DNA from: Trichomonas vaginalis G3 | Lineage: Eukaryota; Parabasalia; Trichomonadida; Trichomonadidae | Length of the DNA: 64,000 nucleotides | Direction: 5' to 3' | NCBI RefSeq assembly: GCF_026262505.1 | Contig: NC_067206.1 | Coordinates: forward strand, 39,569,660 to 39,633,659 | Shown here: in pieces, positions 6,081 to 16,478 of the stretch | How the letters are laid out: each line of letters begins with the position of its first letter | Position numbering within the stretch: the first letter of the stretch is position 1 | The notes under the pieces: generated by a model | What the model was told of the DNA's origin: nothing | What the model saw: the letters and a program-made list of their open reading frames with translations, nothing else | Databases searched by the model: none | Translations under genes and position numbers: made by a program

Positions 6081-9000
6081 ATGCCTACACCCTCTGATTT
6101 TTCTTATTCTGAATGGTTTCAAAACATCAATTCGGAGATTTTTGGTATATTCCAGATTTACAAGTTAGTCATCCTTCATCGTGCTAAATTAGCAAACCTT
6201 TGCCAACAATTGAGCAAATTTAGAAAAATTATCAGACAAATCGAATATCCATGCGATAAGCCATCTCCAAAGCAAGTTAAAAAACTCCAAGAACTTGTAA
6301 TTTTACTTAATAACCTAAAGGACTTATTTTCTGGTTTGACCAATGACAATTTTATACCGTTCATTGAAAAAATGGATATCCAATATGTTAAAAATTATAT
6401 AATGAGTTTCAAAATAGAATTTAATGATCATTGTACTAATTTTCAATTTCTTCCTCAAAATATAATGACAAATGACTTGAATCAAGATTCATACGATGAT
6501 CAAGGTGATATACATGATATTATTGAACATTTGACAGAATTGATTAACCAAAACATTCTTTCGACAAAAAGTTTATCACAAATTAATGAAAAGATTGTTC
6601 AATACAAAAATCATCTCACAGACTTTACTACAATGATGACATAAAACAACATTCCACAAAACAATGTTGTTGAAAGCGACTTAATGAAATGATTAGATTT
6701 ATCTGAAAGATTTTTCCTCTCAAAACCGGACATTTCCGTCAAGAAAAAGATTGGAGCAGGTGGATTTGCCGATATATATGAAGGAATTCAGCAAAGTACG
6801 CAAAAAATAGTTGCCGTAAAAATTCTTCACAGTTATGAATTTACAGAATCATCCTTTAAAGCGTTCAAGCGTGAGATTGAAATTCAGGCCAAAATGAATC
6901 ACTTTGCAGTTATCGGATTAATTGGAGTAACTCAAGAACCTCCTTATTATATTGTTTCAGAATTCATGCCAAAAGAAAATCTTTTCAAATGTCTTCATTC
7001 AAACATTCCTCCGACACCAACTCAAAGAACAATCATTGCATTGGGAGTTGCCATTGGATTATCATACATGCACAGAAATAACTATATTTACAGAGATATC
7101 AAATCATTAAACATATTACTTGATGCTGATGAATATCCAAAAATCTGTGACTTTGGCATTTCAAGGTTTGTTCCACAGTCGAGAGATTTGATGACTGGAG
7201 GAGTTGGAACAGCGCAATGGGAAGCACCAGAAGTTATCAATAATGAACCATATACAGAAAAAGCAGATGTATATTCCTAAGGAATTTTATTATGGGAAAT
7301 TTTGACATGCGATATTCCATACAGAGGAATGTCACAAGTTCAAGTTGCTGCAAACGTTGTAAAAAATGGAACAAGACCATTACTTCCATCAAGTGCTCCT
7401 CCAAAAATTGCAAAGATGATCAAGTTTTGTTGGGACGCTGATCCGCAAAGAAGGCCAACAATGGATTCAATTGCAAAAGCAATTGCATCAGGAGGAGTTG
7501 TTTTCCCAGGAACGAACATGTCTGATGTCTTGTCTTATCTCGGTCGATTTTCGGAAGATCCTATCGTAGCTGAAATTCAAAAATTTAAAGAATCTCAAAT
7601 CTCGAAAACAGGAAGTGTTTCAAATCTTCCAAAGATTTCACCTAGACAAGATTCGATATCAAATGCACAGCATTCATTGGTTAGAGGTCAACGATCTCAG
7701 TCAATCAGTCTGATTCAATCTCCAGTAAAGAGAAGGCAATCTTACGATCCACAAAATGAAGCAAGTATTTTGGCATTAGTTGAATCTCAAAATGCTAATC
7801 AAGCATTGATTCCAGGTTTCATGATCTTACTCAAAGGAAAAGAGTATGCAAATGCAGTTTTAGAAATTGCAAGAATGTGCGTTCATGATGAATGGTGTGA
7901 AACAATCAAGAACTCAGAAATTCCTTTAATGTTATCTGAAATACTCACCAGAACTGATTCACTCTTAATGGTTGAAAAGATCTATTCTATTTTCTGTAGA
8001 TTTATTTCTACAGGTTTTAATGTACCTGCGATTTATCATTCAATTTTCTCTTCATTCCAAAAATTGGGAAGCACTTCATTGACTGATATTTTGGTATTAA
8101 TTCGTTCAGCACTAGAAAATGGCATCGAACCTCCAGCATCAGGTGTTTTCATGTATAAATTAGCAGCTTTTCTTCAAGCCAGTAACATGAATCTCAGAAA
8201 ACAAGCTGCGAAAATATTTCTTGAAATGATTCAAAAAGCCTCATATATTTTTCATTTTGCTGTAGCAATTGATCCAGCAATTAGCAATATGATTCCAGGA
8301 GGAGAGATTTTAACAGAAGTGCTTCAAATAATTAAGATTTTAATCGAAAAAGGAAGTTTGGAAAAGGATTTCTTGAATGCCAATGGATTAAATGCATTAT
8401 TACAATTGATTTTACCAAATGATGAAATCATTGAACAAATTGGAAGAAAAGATTTGGAATTGGCGTTTTGCATCTTATTATCTGTTTGTAAAATGTCTAT
8501 TTCCGATGATCAACTTCTCCAATTTGTAGAATTCCTTCCCAAATCTTTGACAAAACTTAAGTCAATGGATGATCTCGCCGAATTCGTTGCGATCTCATCA
8601 TTTGCATTTACAAAGACAAAATTAAGTTTGGTTATTACTACAAAATATATTGATTTCATCAAATCTTTATATAAGGTTCCTGACGCAAAGATTGTTTTAA
8701 TGTCTTTGAAGTTGACGTATTTCTACCTGCAAAATGATGAAACAAAAAGCTATTTCTTTGATTCAGGAAGAGAGATCTCCATGCTGATGAACACAGATTG
8801 TGATGCAGTTTCTGCAATTGCTGCATCTTGCATGATCTATTTTTATTCTTCTCTTTCAGGCAAGAAATACTCAAAACCGTTAAACAGGGCCCTTAAAACT
8901 TTCCTTTCAGCCAATCTCTCAGAAAAGAGTAAACTCAAAGTTTATGCACTGAGATTGTTTGGAACAATTTCTCTGACATACGAAGGTGCTGATTTTCTGG

Positions 9001-9577
9001 AGATTTTCAATTATCCAACTCAAGTCAAAGAATTGATAAATTTCTTGCTTTTCATGTCTTCAGTGCTTTTGTTGTAACTTATCCAATGTCAAAGTCAGGT
9101 TTATCTTCTGTTACTTTGGCAATAAATTCTCTTTCAGATTCAAAATTGATGCCATACCCTTTGTTAATGCTTTCATCACTTATAGTATGTCCTAATGTTG
9201 TTGTGAAAATCGCACCAAAAGTATCATTGGTGATTGATCTATTTGAAAAATGCGGCTTGGAACATAAGAACCTGATAATTCAAGCATTGACAAAAATCTA
9301 TAGTACTCAAGAAGCAAGAGATTATCTCAATGAAGGAGATTCTCTTCAGAGATTATTTAACAAGGCAGATGAGTTTAATAACTCAGAATACTTGTTTTCC
9401 TTTATTGAATTGATTGAAGCAGCCACAGGTACTCAAAAAGGCCTCCAAGCTGCATCGAACTCAAGCATTGAAGAATTCTTAAAGAATTCAATGACAAAGA
9501 AGGATATTTCAGTGACTGAAAAGTTTTATATCAATAGAATTAATGTCAGACTCAATAGTTTGAAGAAAAAATTATAA
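6081..9577 (+). pseudogene. TKL-type protein kinase with helical-repeat tail, host pseudogene
   Basis: Host gene of ~1165 codons, broken but fresh. The N-terminal ~185 residues are helical. The kinase domain follows: P-loop GAGGFADIYEG (~6754), VAVKI lysine (~6813), catalytic YRDIKSLNILL (~7089; HRD is YRD), CDFGISRF (~7146) and WEAPEVI (~7219), the WxAPE form usual in TKL kinases. The C-terminal ~600 residues look like ARM/HEAT-type helices. In-frame stops are TAA 6642-6644, TGA 6690-6692 and TAA 7278-7280 (in DVYS*GILLWE, where TAT for Tyr is expected). Around 9050-9077 the frame moves by one, and reading goes on from about 9077 to the stop at 9577. With four lesions and otherwise clean codon use, inactivation looks recent. 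A Polinton ends ~50 bases upstream, so loss of the promoter may have come first. Trichomonads have many such single-exon kinases. Confidence 0.85.
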
Positions 9578-10416
9578 AAACAAGTGATATTGTTTTATAA
9601 TTAGAAAGTAATGAAATGTTATTAATTTAATTATGCGAATAAACTAATATTTTTTTATGAATTAGATTGCAGGTATTTTGTAGCTTATCAAGAAATGTGT
9701 TATTGATTGCATTCAATGAGTTTATAGAGAATGTGAGGAAGAATAAAAATTACATTTTGGAATAATATAGGATTTAAGCTTTCTTAGAAGTAAACATTTG
9801 TAAGAAATGTTCGATGGTTTCTTGGCTCTTAGCAACTAACTGGATTTAAAGGTTAAATTTTAAATAAGTTAATAAATTCTAGAGTTTTTGATGCAGTAAT
9901 GAATTACAAGGGGGTATGAATTGTCAAAAAGGATAGCGTTAGATATTATATTTGATTTTCTTTTGATTTAACTTGAATTTTGATGGAAATATTCTTAAAT
10001 AGCAAATTTGCTCGGAGAAACAAGCTTGTTTATAAGAATGAATGATTCTGACAAATTGCTAAAATTCCAAATTTTTTTCAAATCTTAGGAAATAAGAACA
10101 ATAATCTAGAATCCTTCATTGGAAATTATGAATCTCAAAAATTTTTGGAATTATTTTATATGAAATGGTATTAAGATTAGATTTTTTAGGATATTTTATG
10201 GGATTTAGGTAATTTTAGAACGATAAATAGTGGAAATAAAATAGGACAATACTTTTTATCATATTAAAATACAATAATTAATTGAATTTTTATATCAAAA
10301 TTTAAATTCCTGAAGTATTTTTAATATATTCAAAGGAAAATGCATCCTATTTAGATCAATTAATTAAAATCCTTTATCGAATTTGCTGAATCATTGTATT
10401 TGTTTGGTGATTGGTG
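9578..10416. other. Intergenic, no gene seen
   Basis: AT-rich spacer with A/T runs and no open frame of note on either strand. No repeat, RNA or transposon end recognised. Confidence 0.6.
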
Positions 10417-10424
10417 TCACTTTT
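10417..10424 (+). promoter_or_regulatory. Initiator-like element before the 10453 gene
   Basis: TCACTTTT fits the trichomonad initiator TCA(Y)(W)(Y)(W), where transcription begins at the A. It lies 29 bases before the ATG at 10453, a normal spacing for the short leaders of trichomonads. Confidence 0.55.
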
Positions 10425-10452
10425 TTAATAAATTTTTAAAAATTTTTAAAGA

Positions 10453-10728
10453 ATGATTCGCGATTGGGAGAATTTTGATAAATATTATCCTGATCGCGAG
10501 GTTCTCCAGCCGATTGCCCTTTCATATCTATCGGCGAAACACGGAATAGGTATTATGCCTGATGATCTTCCTCCGGATGAATCAACTCCGGCTGTCATTC
10601 CTACCGGTATTTTTACACAAAAAGAACTATTTGCCTATGAGCATCAGAGAAATAATAGATTGTTTGCACTACCATACCATGTTTTTTCAGAAGAAGTAGA
10701 AGCACCAGAAAATGATAAAAATTGTTAG
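10453..10728 (+). CDS. Small conserved-looking protein, unknown
   Basis: 91 residues, start supported by the initiator-like element 29 bases upstream. Composition is that of a folded soluble protein: MIRDWENFDKYYPDREVLQP, a hydrophobic helix (IALSYLSAKHGIGIM), an acidic proline segment (PDDLPPDESTP), FTQKELFAYEHQRNNRLFAL, and an acidic C-terminus. No signal peptide or membrane segment. I do not recognise the family. Confidence 0.6.
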   Translation: MIRDWENFDKYYPDREVLQPIALSYLSAKHGIGIMPDDLPPDESTPAVIPTGIFTQKELFAYEHQRNNRLFALPYHVFSEEVEAPENDKNC

Positions 10729-10924
10729 TATTTTATTATACAAAACGAAAATATCGGGATTAGTCAATATTCCAGAGATATTTACGATTTTTTTTAAAAA
10801 TATTTACAAAATATAATGTTTTTACAACTTATTTAAGGCCAATGACTATAAAAAAAGAAAGTTTTGTATCAAAGTAAGATTTCGTTTACCATTATACAAT
10901 GCAAATTAAAGTTTAAAATAAAAT

Positions 10925-11638
10925 TTATTTAATCCACTTTGGCTTAGATTTTTCAAATGCCTTTCTTTTATCTTCCGTATTATAATCGAAAAGCAATTTA
11001 TTCAAAGCAGCAAGTTCTTCTTCATCTGCTTCGAAGTCACCCAAGAAGGCTGTAATATCTGAAATGAGTTTATCAATAGGTAACTGAACTTGTCTTATGA
11101 TTGCAGCAAATGCCATGACATCATATGAATCAGAAAGTGTCTGAATGTCGTATGAATTGTAATTCTTAATAATGAATTGAGATAGATATGGTAATTGATC
11201 CTCTATCTGATTGTCATAACATTGATTGACTAAATTAATATAAAGGTTTGGATCGGTGATAGAATTAATTTGATTTTGTAACTCAATTTTAAGAACATCA
11301 ATCATGTAGTATGTTGCAATTTTAAGAAGAGCCATTGTTTCGTCAAATTCATAGCTGATCTGACCATTGTACAAGTATCTAAGAACTCTGCGGAGCAAAT
11401 TCATTGGATTAACTGTGGCATAGAATACTCTTTCTTTATCTTCTCTCATTTGTGATGTAAATGAGTCGTAGAAAAATCTTGATCCATTAGCAAGAACAAG
11501 TACATGAGCTTTTACTGAATCTGTGGGGTGATCTTCTTTCGCTCCAAAATATATCATGCAGTCGGAAAGATAGCCTGTGTTAAAAAAGCTAGAAAAGTCG
11601 AAGAGAGGGCTGATTTGAATCTCCTCAATTGTATCCAT
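10925..11638 (-). CDS. BTB/POZ domain protein
   Basis: 237 residues. Residues ~18-110 carry the BTB pattern: YLSDCMIYFG (strand), VKAHVLVLANGSRFFYDSF (the xAHxxVLxxxSxxF core), NLLRRVLRYLYNGQISY (the LxxFLxYIYxG equivalent) and MALLKIATYYMIDVL (the LLxxAxxYxxxxL helix). A BACK-like helical part follows (residues ~115-200), and the basic C-terminus ends KAFEKSKPKWIK. BTB proteins dimerise and often act as cullin-3 adaptors or scaffolds. There are no kelch or zinc-finger repeats, so a scaffold role is as likely as an adaptor. Start chosen as the first ATG, with no competing frame upstream. Confidence 0.8.
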   Translation of the reverse strand: MDTIEEIQISPLFDFSSFFNTGYLSDCMIYFGAKEDHPTDSVKAHVLVLANGSRFFYDSFTSQMREDKERVFYATVNPMNLLRRVLRYLYNGQISYEFDETMALLKIATYYMIDVLKIELQNQINSITDPNLYINLVNQCYDNQIEDQLPYLSQFIIKNYNSYDIQTLSDSYDVMAFAAIIRQVQLPIDKLISDITAFLGDFEADEEELAALNKLLFDYNTEDKRKAFEKSKPKWIK

Positions 11639-12396
11639 TTAGGGAAAATGTTTCCAAAAAAACCGTCAGCTGAACAAATTTTTTATTACATTGCAATATT
11701 TAAAAGAACTAATATTGGTATGTCTAAATTCCAAAATTTTTGGTTGAAATATAATTGATCATGTAAAAGTGCCAAATTCCAACATTTATTCGAATTTATC
11801 TGTCAGTTCTCTGACTTATTAATCCTTATTATGTTTGATAAACATTTGAGTGTGTTACAACAGAGACAAGCCACAGAAACATGCCCCATAAATACCCTAG
11901 TATTAACCCAATATCCTAAATATATTCAATATTATATTAATCTATGTAGGATATTCTAAATTCACATATGTTGTATGTATGACAATTGATATTCTTAATT
12001 TCTCACTCATTGATGTTTTAATTTCAATAATATTAATTTTATTTATTTTTTGTATTTTAAAATGAGACCATATTATGATTACTCATGATCCTGGATTAAG
12101 GTTCTAAATCCCTCAACCCTATGTTGAGTATGTTTCAATACTTCCTTATTGATAAGTTGAGCATTATGTTTTAACTCTAAAAACAGATAGTTATCAGTTA
12201 TGAACTATCATATTCAGATGAAAATACATTATAATATTTACATATCTTATCTTTTTTATTCTTGTTTTTGTTCAACTGAATTTACATAGATAACAGTCAC
12301 TTCATGCTTCTTCTGAACTCATGTACAATAGTAAAAGTGCATAGCAAGTAATTTAAATTTGATATCCGATATTTATTAGAGAAATCGGTATATTTC
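11639..12396. other. Intergenic, no gene seen
   Basis: AT-rich spacer between the BTB gene and the transposon at 12406. No open frame, RNA gene or repeat recognised. Confidence 0.55.
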
Positions 12397-12405
12397 ATTT
12401 CCTAT
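12397..12405 (+). repeat. Left 9-bp target duplication of the transposon
   Basis: ATTTCCTAT directly precedes the left terminal repeat and recurs exactly at 14389-14397. Confidence 0.85.
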
Positions 12406-14388
12406 AAGGGTTTCGTTTTGCTAAAATTGTCACTTTTATAGCATATTTGTTTTTGGATGTTTTGCGAAACCAAAAAAAAACTATGATATACAATGTGTGT
12501 GTAAAGAAAATACTTTATTTACTAGTTAAAAAATCATTTGGTATTGATCAAGTTATTTTTTCTGGATAAGATATTATATGGATAATTGGATAGAAAATAC
12601 AATTATATAATCTTGTCCCTGGTTTAATTAAGCTAATTGTCATCAGAAACTTGTAATTTTTATGAATTTCAGATTTTCTTTTCATTACTGCTTTTCTTAA
12701 TAGGTCAAGTTCTTATTTACGTTATAAAGTATGATATTTACAAATATCAAGTTATCATGTTTTTTGAGAAATTATGAGAAACAAAAGGTGACCAAACTAT
12801 TTTTTGAAAGTCCGCCATAACTTTAATGGTACTATTTCAGCGTGTACAATGAATACAAAAATTCTAAGAGTGCCACATAAAATAGTACTTTAGACTTGAG
12901 TTAATGCTACCAAGCAAATGTTAAAAAGATGACTTTAGTGTTTTGATAATCAAAGATTAAAATCATTATTGTCTAAATCAATAATCATAACGACAGAAGT
13001 TAATATTTTTTCATCAGTGCTTTAAATCCACTTTTAAAAGTATACCTCAAAAATCAAAATATCAAAAAAAATTGGCCGATAGGTTTGGCTTTAATTTTTG
13101 TCTGCTTTTATGATTTGATATGGATGTTATAATTTTAAAAGTTGAGCCAAATTCACCAATAGATTTTTGAGATTTGCAAATACTCAATAATTTTCAGCGT
13201 GTTATCTTTTATTAAAAGAACTATTTGGTTTCAGTATCATATAAATTGATATTTACTTTCTATTTGAACCTTCATTTAGCTAATGATTTAATAATACAGA
13301 TTTCATCTAGTCCTTATAAGAGAATTTTGAATTTGTTATAATAAAAAAACAAACATATATAGCTTACACTTCTATAATAAAGATACCTTTTATAGAAATC
13401 AGTATGAAATGTGTTTTGGCTTATTGGAAGCATATCAGACATAATCGCCATAATCAAAAAATCTATATACCCAATAAGTAATAAATTTGTCGATATAGAT
13501 TTTCCATAAAATTAGTTTTTAGTCTGATCTTAAAATAAATTTAATTTTTTATAAAAAAAATCACATTTAAAAGTACCTTTTTAGTAGCTCGAAATCCTGT
13601 TGGTGGATTTGGGGCGTACTTCAAAATTAGCTTTTCTTCTACATATGCAAGCTATATTTTAAATATGGAGCAAATCGGATCGGCGAAAGGAGTTTAGTTA
13701 CCTTTTGAGAAACAAACAAAAATGAAAAAGATAGGAATAGCAATGAATAGTGATGTGGGTATAGAAAATGTAAGAGATATGAATGCAAAGCAATCAGTAT
13801 TTAGGATATTGACCATAGATTTCGAAAAAAAAATGCTGCATATTGAGCGAAAACTATGATTATATTATAAGGCTGTCATTTAAAGCATAATGAAACTATT
13901 CCCTTTTCATTTTAATCGAATAAGATAGTAAAGATTTTTGAATTAGCTAGAAACTGATGAGATGTTTTCACAAATCAGATTTTTAATCTCTATAATGCAT
14001 AATTCACTCAATATCTCAATTTTGATATTGCGAGATATTTTTGCTATCGGTTTCGCAATTTTGACACAATAGCAAGAGGGTTCTATAAGCATTATTATCA
14101 ACGTAGAATTTGAATATCATATCAGAAAATGTCGCAAATCTGACATTTACCCGACCAAATAGCAAAAATAATTGAATACTTTTCGCAAAAACTTTAAAAA
14201 TCGATAAAAATATGAAATATAGATATTAAAGAGACTTTTTATATAATATTCATAAAGATTTTCCAAAAATATGATACCGCAAAATTAAAAAAGTGACGTC
14301 TTGAGTGGAGTCAAAGGTCGAAATTGCTAGCTAAATGTTTTTTAGCGAAATTGCGTATTGTACGTTTTTTTCGCAAAACGAAACCCTT
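12406..14388. mobile_element. Non-autonomous Mutator-like (MULE-type) DNA transposon, 1983 bp
   Basis: The ends are inverted copies of AAGGGTTTCGTTTTGC (12406-12421 and the complement at 14373-14388, 16 of 16). Inward the arms lose similarity but both keep TTTTGCGAAA-like and TAGC-rich motifs. Exact 9-bp direct repeats ATTTCCTAT flank the element on both sides. A 9-bp duplication is the hallmark of Mutator-like transposition, and MULEs are known in trichomonads. No open frame longer than ~60 codons lies inside, so a transposase must be supplied by another copy. The perfect target duplication suggests a fairly recent insertion. It separates the BTB gene from the 14505 gene and breaks no gene. 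Confidence 0.8.
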
Positions 14389-14397
14389 ATTTCCTAT
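14389..14397 (+). repeat. Right 9-bp target duplication of the transposon
   Basis: ATTTCCTAT, identical to 12397-12405. Confidence 0.85.
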
Positions 14398-14504
14398 CAA
14401 ATAGTTTCATAAATGCAATATCAAAAATTGATTTTAGATATTCAATTCCCCCAGGAAAAGTGACGATCAAAACACGAACAGAGTTTGTAAACTGACGATA
14501 GGGT

Positions 14505-14831
14505 ATGACGATCAACAGAATGGATCAAGTTATTACTGGCCTCAAAGCTAATAAAGTAAAGGCCCAAGAAATTATCGACAAAGCAAATGCTAACCATGCA
14601 AAAATGATTGCTGCTATTCCAGATGAAACAAAGGAACAAGTCGAATCCATCAAAGTTCAAAATAGGAACACATTAAAAGAACTCCAAGATTCTCTTGATA
14701 AGAAAAATAAAAAGAAGGAAGAGGGTTTGAAGAAAGATACATCAAAGCAAATCTCCAAGTTACAGAAAAATCAAGAAAAGCACATGGAAGAAATTGTTGA
14801 AACATTATACAAGAAAGTTGTTACAGTTTAG
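14505..14831 (+). CDS. Small coiled-coil protein, possibly V-ATPase subunit G
   Basis: 108 residues, almost all charged helix: MDQVITGLKANKVKAQEIID, then long heptad-like runs with many K/E, and a hydrophobic end (VETLYKKVVTV). The length, the helical character and an N-terminal block resembling the family's AExxAxxIIxxA suggest the stalk subunit G of the vacuolar proton ATPase. The match is weak, and a generic coiled-coil protein is the main alternative. The ATG at 14520 (sixth codon) is also a possible start. Confidence 0.5.
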   Translation: MTINRMDQVITGLKANKVKAQEIIDKANANHAKMIAAIPDETKEQVESIKVQNRNTLKELQDSLDKKNKKKEEGLKKDTSKQISKLQKNQEKHMEEIVETLYKKVVTV

Positions 14832-15213
14832 ACTTGATAAGTCTCTTCGTGTACTATTACAATATCGTTTGAAAGTTATAATAAAAAATTATCCTCTCCA
14901 TCTTTAATTAAATCATTGTTTTTAGAAAAGCTAAATATAAATCAAACTTATTCATATTACTTATGTATAATTTTCGTGATTATATTTCTATTCATCAGGT
15001 ATCTTTTAAACCTAGCTCATTTTTGATATGAAAAGAATTAGAAGATAAAGGGAGCTTCTTTTCTCATCTTTATCTCATAAACATTAAAAAATCAATTATC
15101 AAAATAAAAAAAAGTTAACATGATTTAATATAGAAAGCTCTATTTTATGCAATGCATTAAGTACACTAAACATAATAAGTATTGATATTCGTAACAATTT
15201 GAATTCTATGAAG
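14832..15213. other. Intergenic between convergent genes, nothing seen
   Basis: AT-rich region shared by the 3' ends of the 14505 gene and the minus-strand gene at 15214. No feature recognised. Confidence 0.6.
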
Positions 15214-15585
15214 TTAATTGGATTTGTAAGTGAAAAGATCATCGCAATTTACTCCAGAAATGTCTATATCGCATATATATGATGCATTTGTTTTAACAGG
15301 TGTATATCTGTAATTGGATGATGAATATGAAGTGGTTGATTCTGGAGCTTTTCCTGTCGTTGGAGTTGGCTTTAGAAACGCTTCCATTTCACTATTTTTA
15401 GGAGCATAGATTTCAACACTATCTTTTTTAGATCCTAAACCTTTCAATCCTCCTGTAGTACCAGAACTCTTTGTATGAAGGGTTCCGAGAGTGAGTTTTG
15501 TTTCACTCTTAGGAGCTGATGAATCTGTGGAAGCTGAACCTTCAGGTTTGGATGTCATCAATGACACTTTTTTGCCCTCTTGCAT
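15214..15585 (-). CDS. Ser/Thr-rich small protein, unknown
   Basis: 123 residues, low-complexity N-terminal half (SKPEGSASTDSSAPKSETKL, then a G/L/K patch GGLKGLGSKK) and a C-terminal part (SYICDIDISGVNCDDLFTYK) that looks folded or a binding motif. No membrane segment. Start uncertain: ATG 15585 or the tenth codon (15558), which lies closer to a TCATTG initiator-like site. It is divergent from the MGCC protein gene, with 120 bases between, so the two may share a control region. Confidence 0.55.
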   Translation of the reverse strand: MQEGKKVSLMTSKPEGSASTDSSAPKSETKLTLGTLHTKSSGTTGGLKGLGSKKDSVEIYAPKNSEMEAFLKPTPTTGKAPESTTSYSSSNYRYTPVKTNASYICDIDISGVNCDDLFTYKSN

Positions 15586-15705
15586 TTGATGAAATTTTAA
15601 CTAAAAAAAGTTTACATTTAAAAGTGTTAGTGAGATAAAAAACATGATTTCGCTCAGATTTTGAGTTGAAAAAAATCGTCATGGAAAATATATTGCAACA
15701 AAAAT

Positions 15706-16080
15706 ATGGGTTGCTGCAGCTCAAAAATACCCAATGTAGAAGGATATAAAGCTTATGGAAAGATGGTAATTCCCGCACAAGAATCTATTGATTTTATTAT
15801 TCGACAAGGTCAAAAAACAGATAGTTTCGTAAAAGAAAATGTTGCAACACCTCTCTTAAAAGGTGTTAATTTTGCAACAGTAGGAGATAATGACGAGGAA
15901 GATAATAACGAATCTGATTCTGTTGATGACGAAGCAATAGAAAAATTACTCAACGATAATAAGGAAGAAGAGTCCGAACATGAAAAAGAAATTAATGATC
16001 AAAATACTGTTACACGATTTAGAGAAGTCAAAAGTGATGACGAAAATGTAAATTCGGAAGATGAAAAAGATGAAATATAA
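15706..16080 (+). CDS. N-terminally acylated (MGCC) acidic protein
   Basis: 124 residues. The start MGCCSSK is a classic dual-lipidation signal: Gly2 for N-myristoylation and Cys3/Cys4 for palmitoylation. This would fix the protein to the inner face of the plasma or flagellar membrane. Residues ~8-60 form a soluble helix-rich part; the rest is very acidic (NDEEDNNESDSVDDEAIEKL and a final SEDEKDEI). No catalytic motif. Such small acylated proteins act as membrane anchors or calcium/cation-binding tails; the exact role is unknown. Confidence 0.7.
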   Translation: MGCCSSKIPNVEGYKAYGKMVIPAQESIDFIIRQGQKTDSFVKENVATPLLKGVNFATVGDNDEEDNNESDSVDDEAIEKLLNDNKEEESEHEKEINDQNTVTRFREVKSDDENVNSEDEKDEI

Positions 16081-16478
16081 TTTGATACTATAATTTTTGC
16101 TCTATGCGATAATATAATGTTACATGTCTTGTTCTATATTTTATTACTTATTTTAAATTTAATGATTTAAATATTTCGAACGATTTTTTCCACAATATCA
16201 CCGCTCTTTCATTGATAACATAAAGATAATTTACTTCTTATAACTAGAGGTTCTGTGAGCATATTTAATACGATATATCTTATTGATAAAAGTGGAATCG
16301 CATATCTTTGTGAGAACAATGCCTGATTCAAGTAATTTAACTCGAGTGAAGGAAAATTTACAGTTGTGTTACAATACTGGTCGATCAATTAGGATGTAAT
16401 GGCTAAAAAGCCTTTTGACTACTTTACAAATAGACGTTAATAAATTTATTCTATTTTTTTACACTATAGAAAAAAATA
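16081..16478. other. Intergenic, promoter region of the MAP2K-like gene
   Basis: AT-rich, no open frame. It holds the 3' flank of the MGCC gene and the upstream region of the kinase; no clear initiator seen. Confidence 0.5.

Noticed and set aside
5613-6097. Open frames over the T tracts (Phe or Lys runs)
   Set aside because: They are translations of the homopolymers and the duplicated hairpin unit.
12406-14388. Whether the 2-kb element is an LTR or Polinton remnant
   Set aside because: Short inverted (not direct) ends, a 9-bp duplication and no coding remnants fit a Mutator-like DNA transposon.
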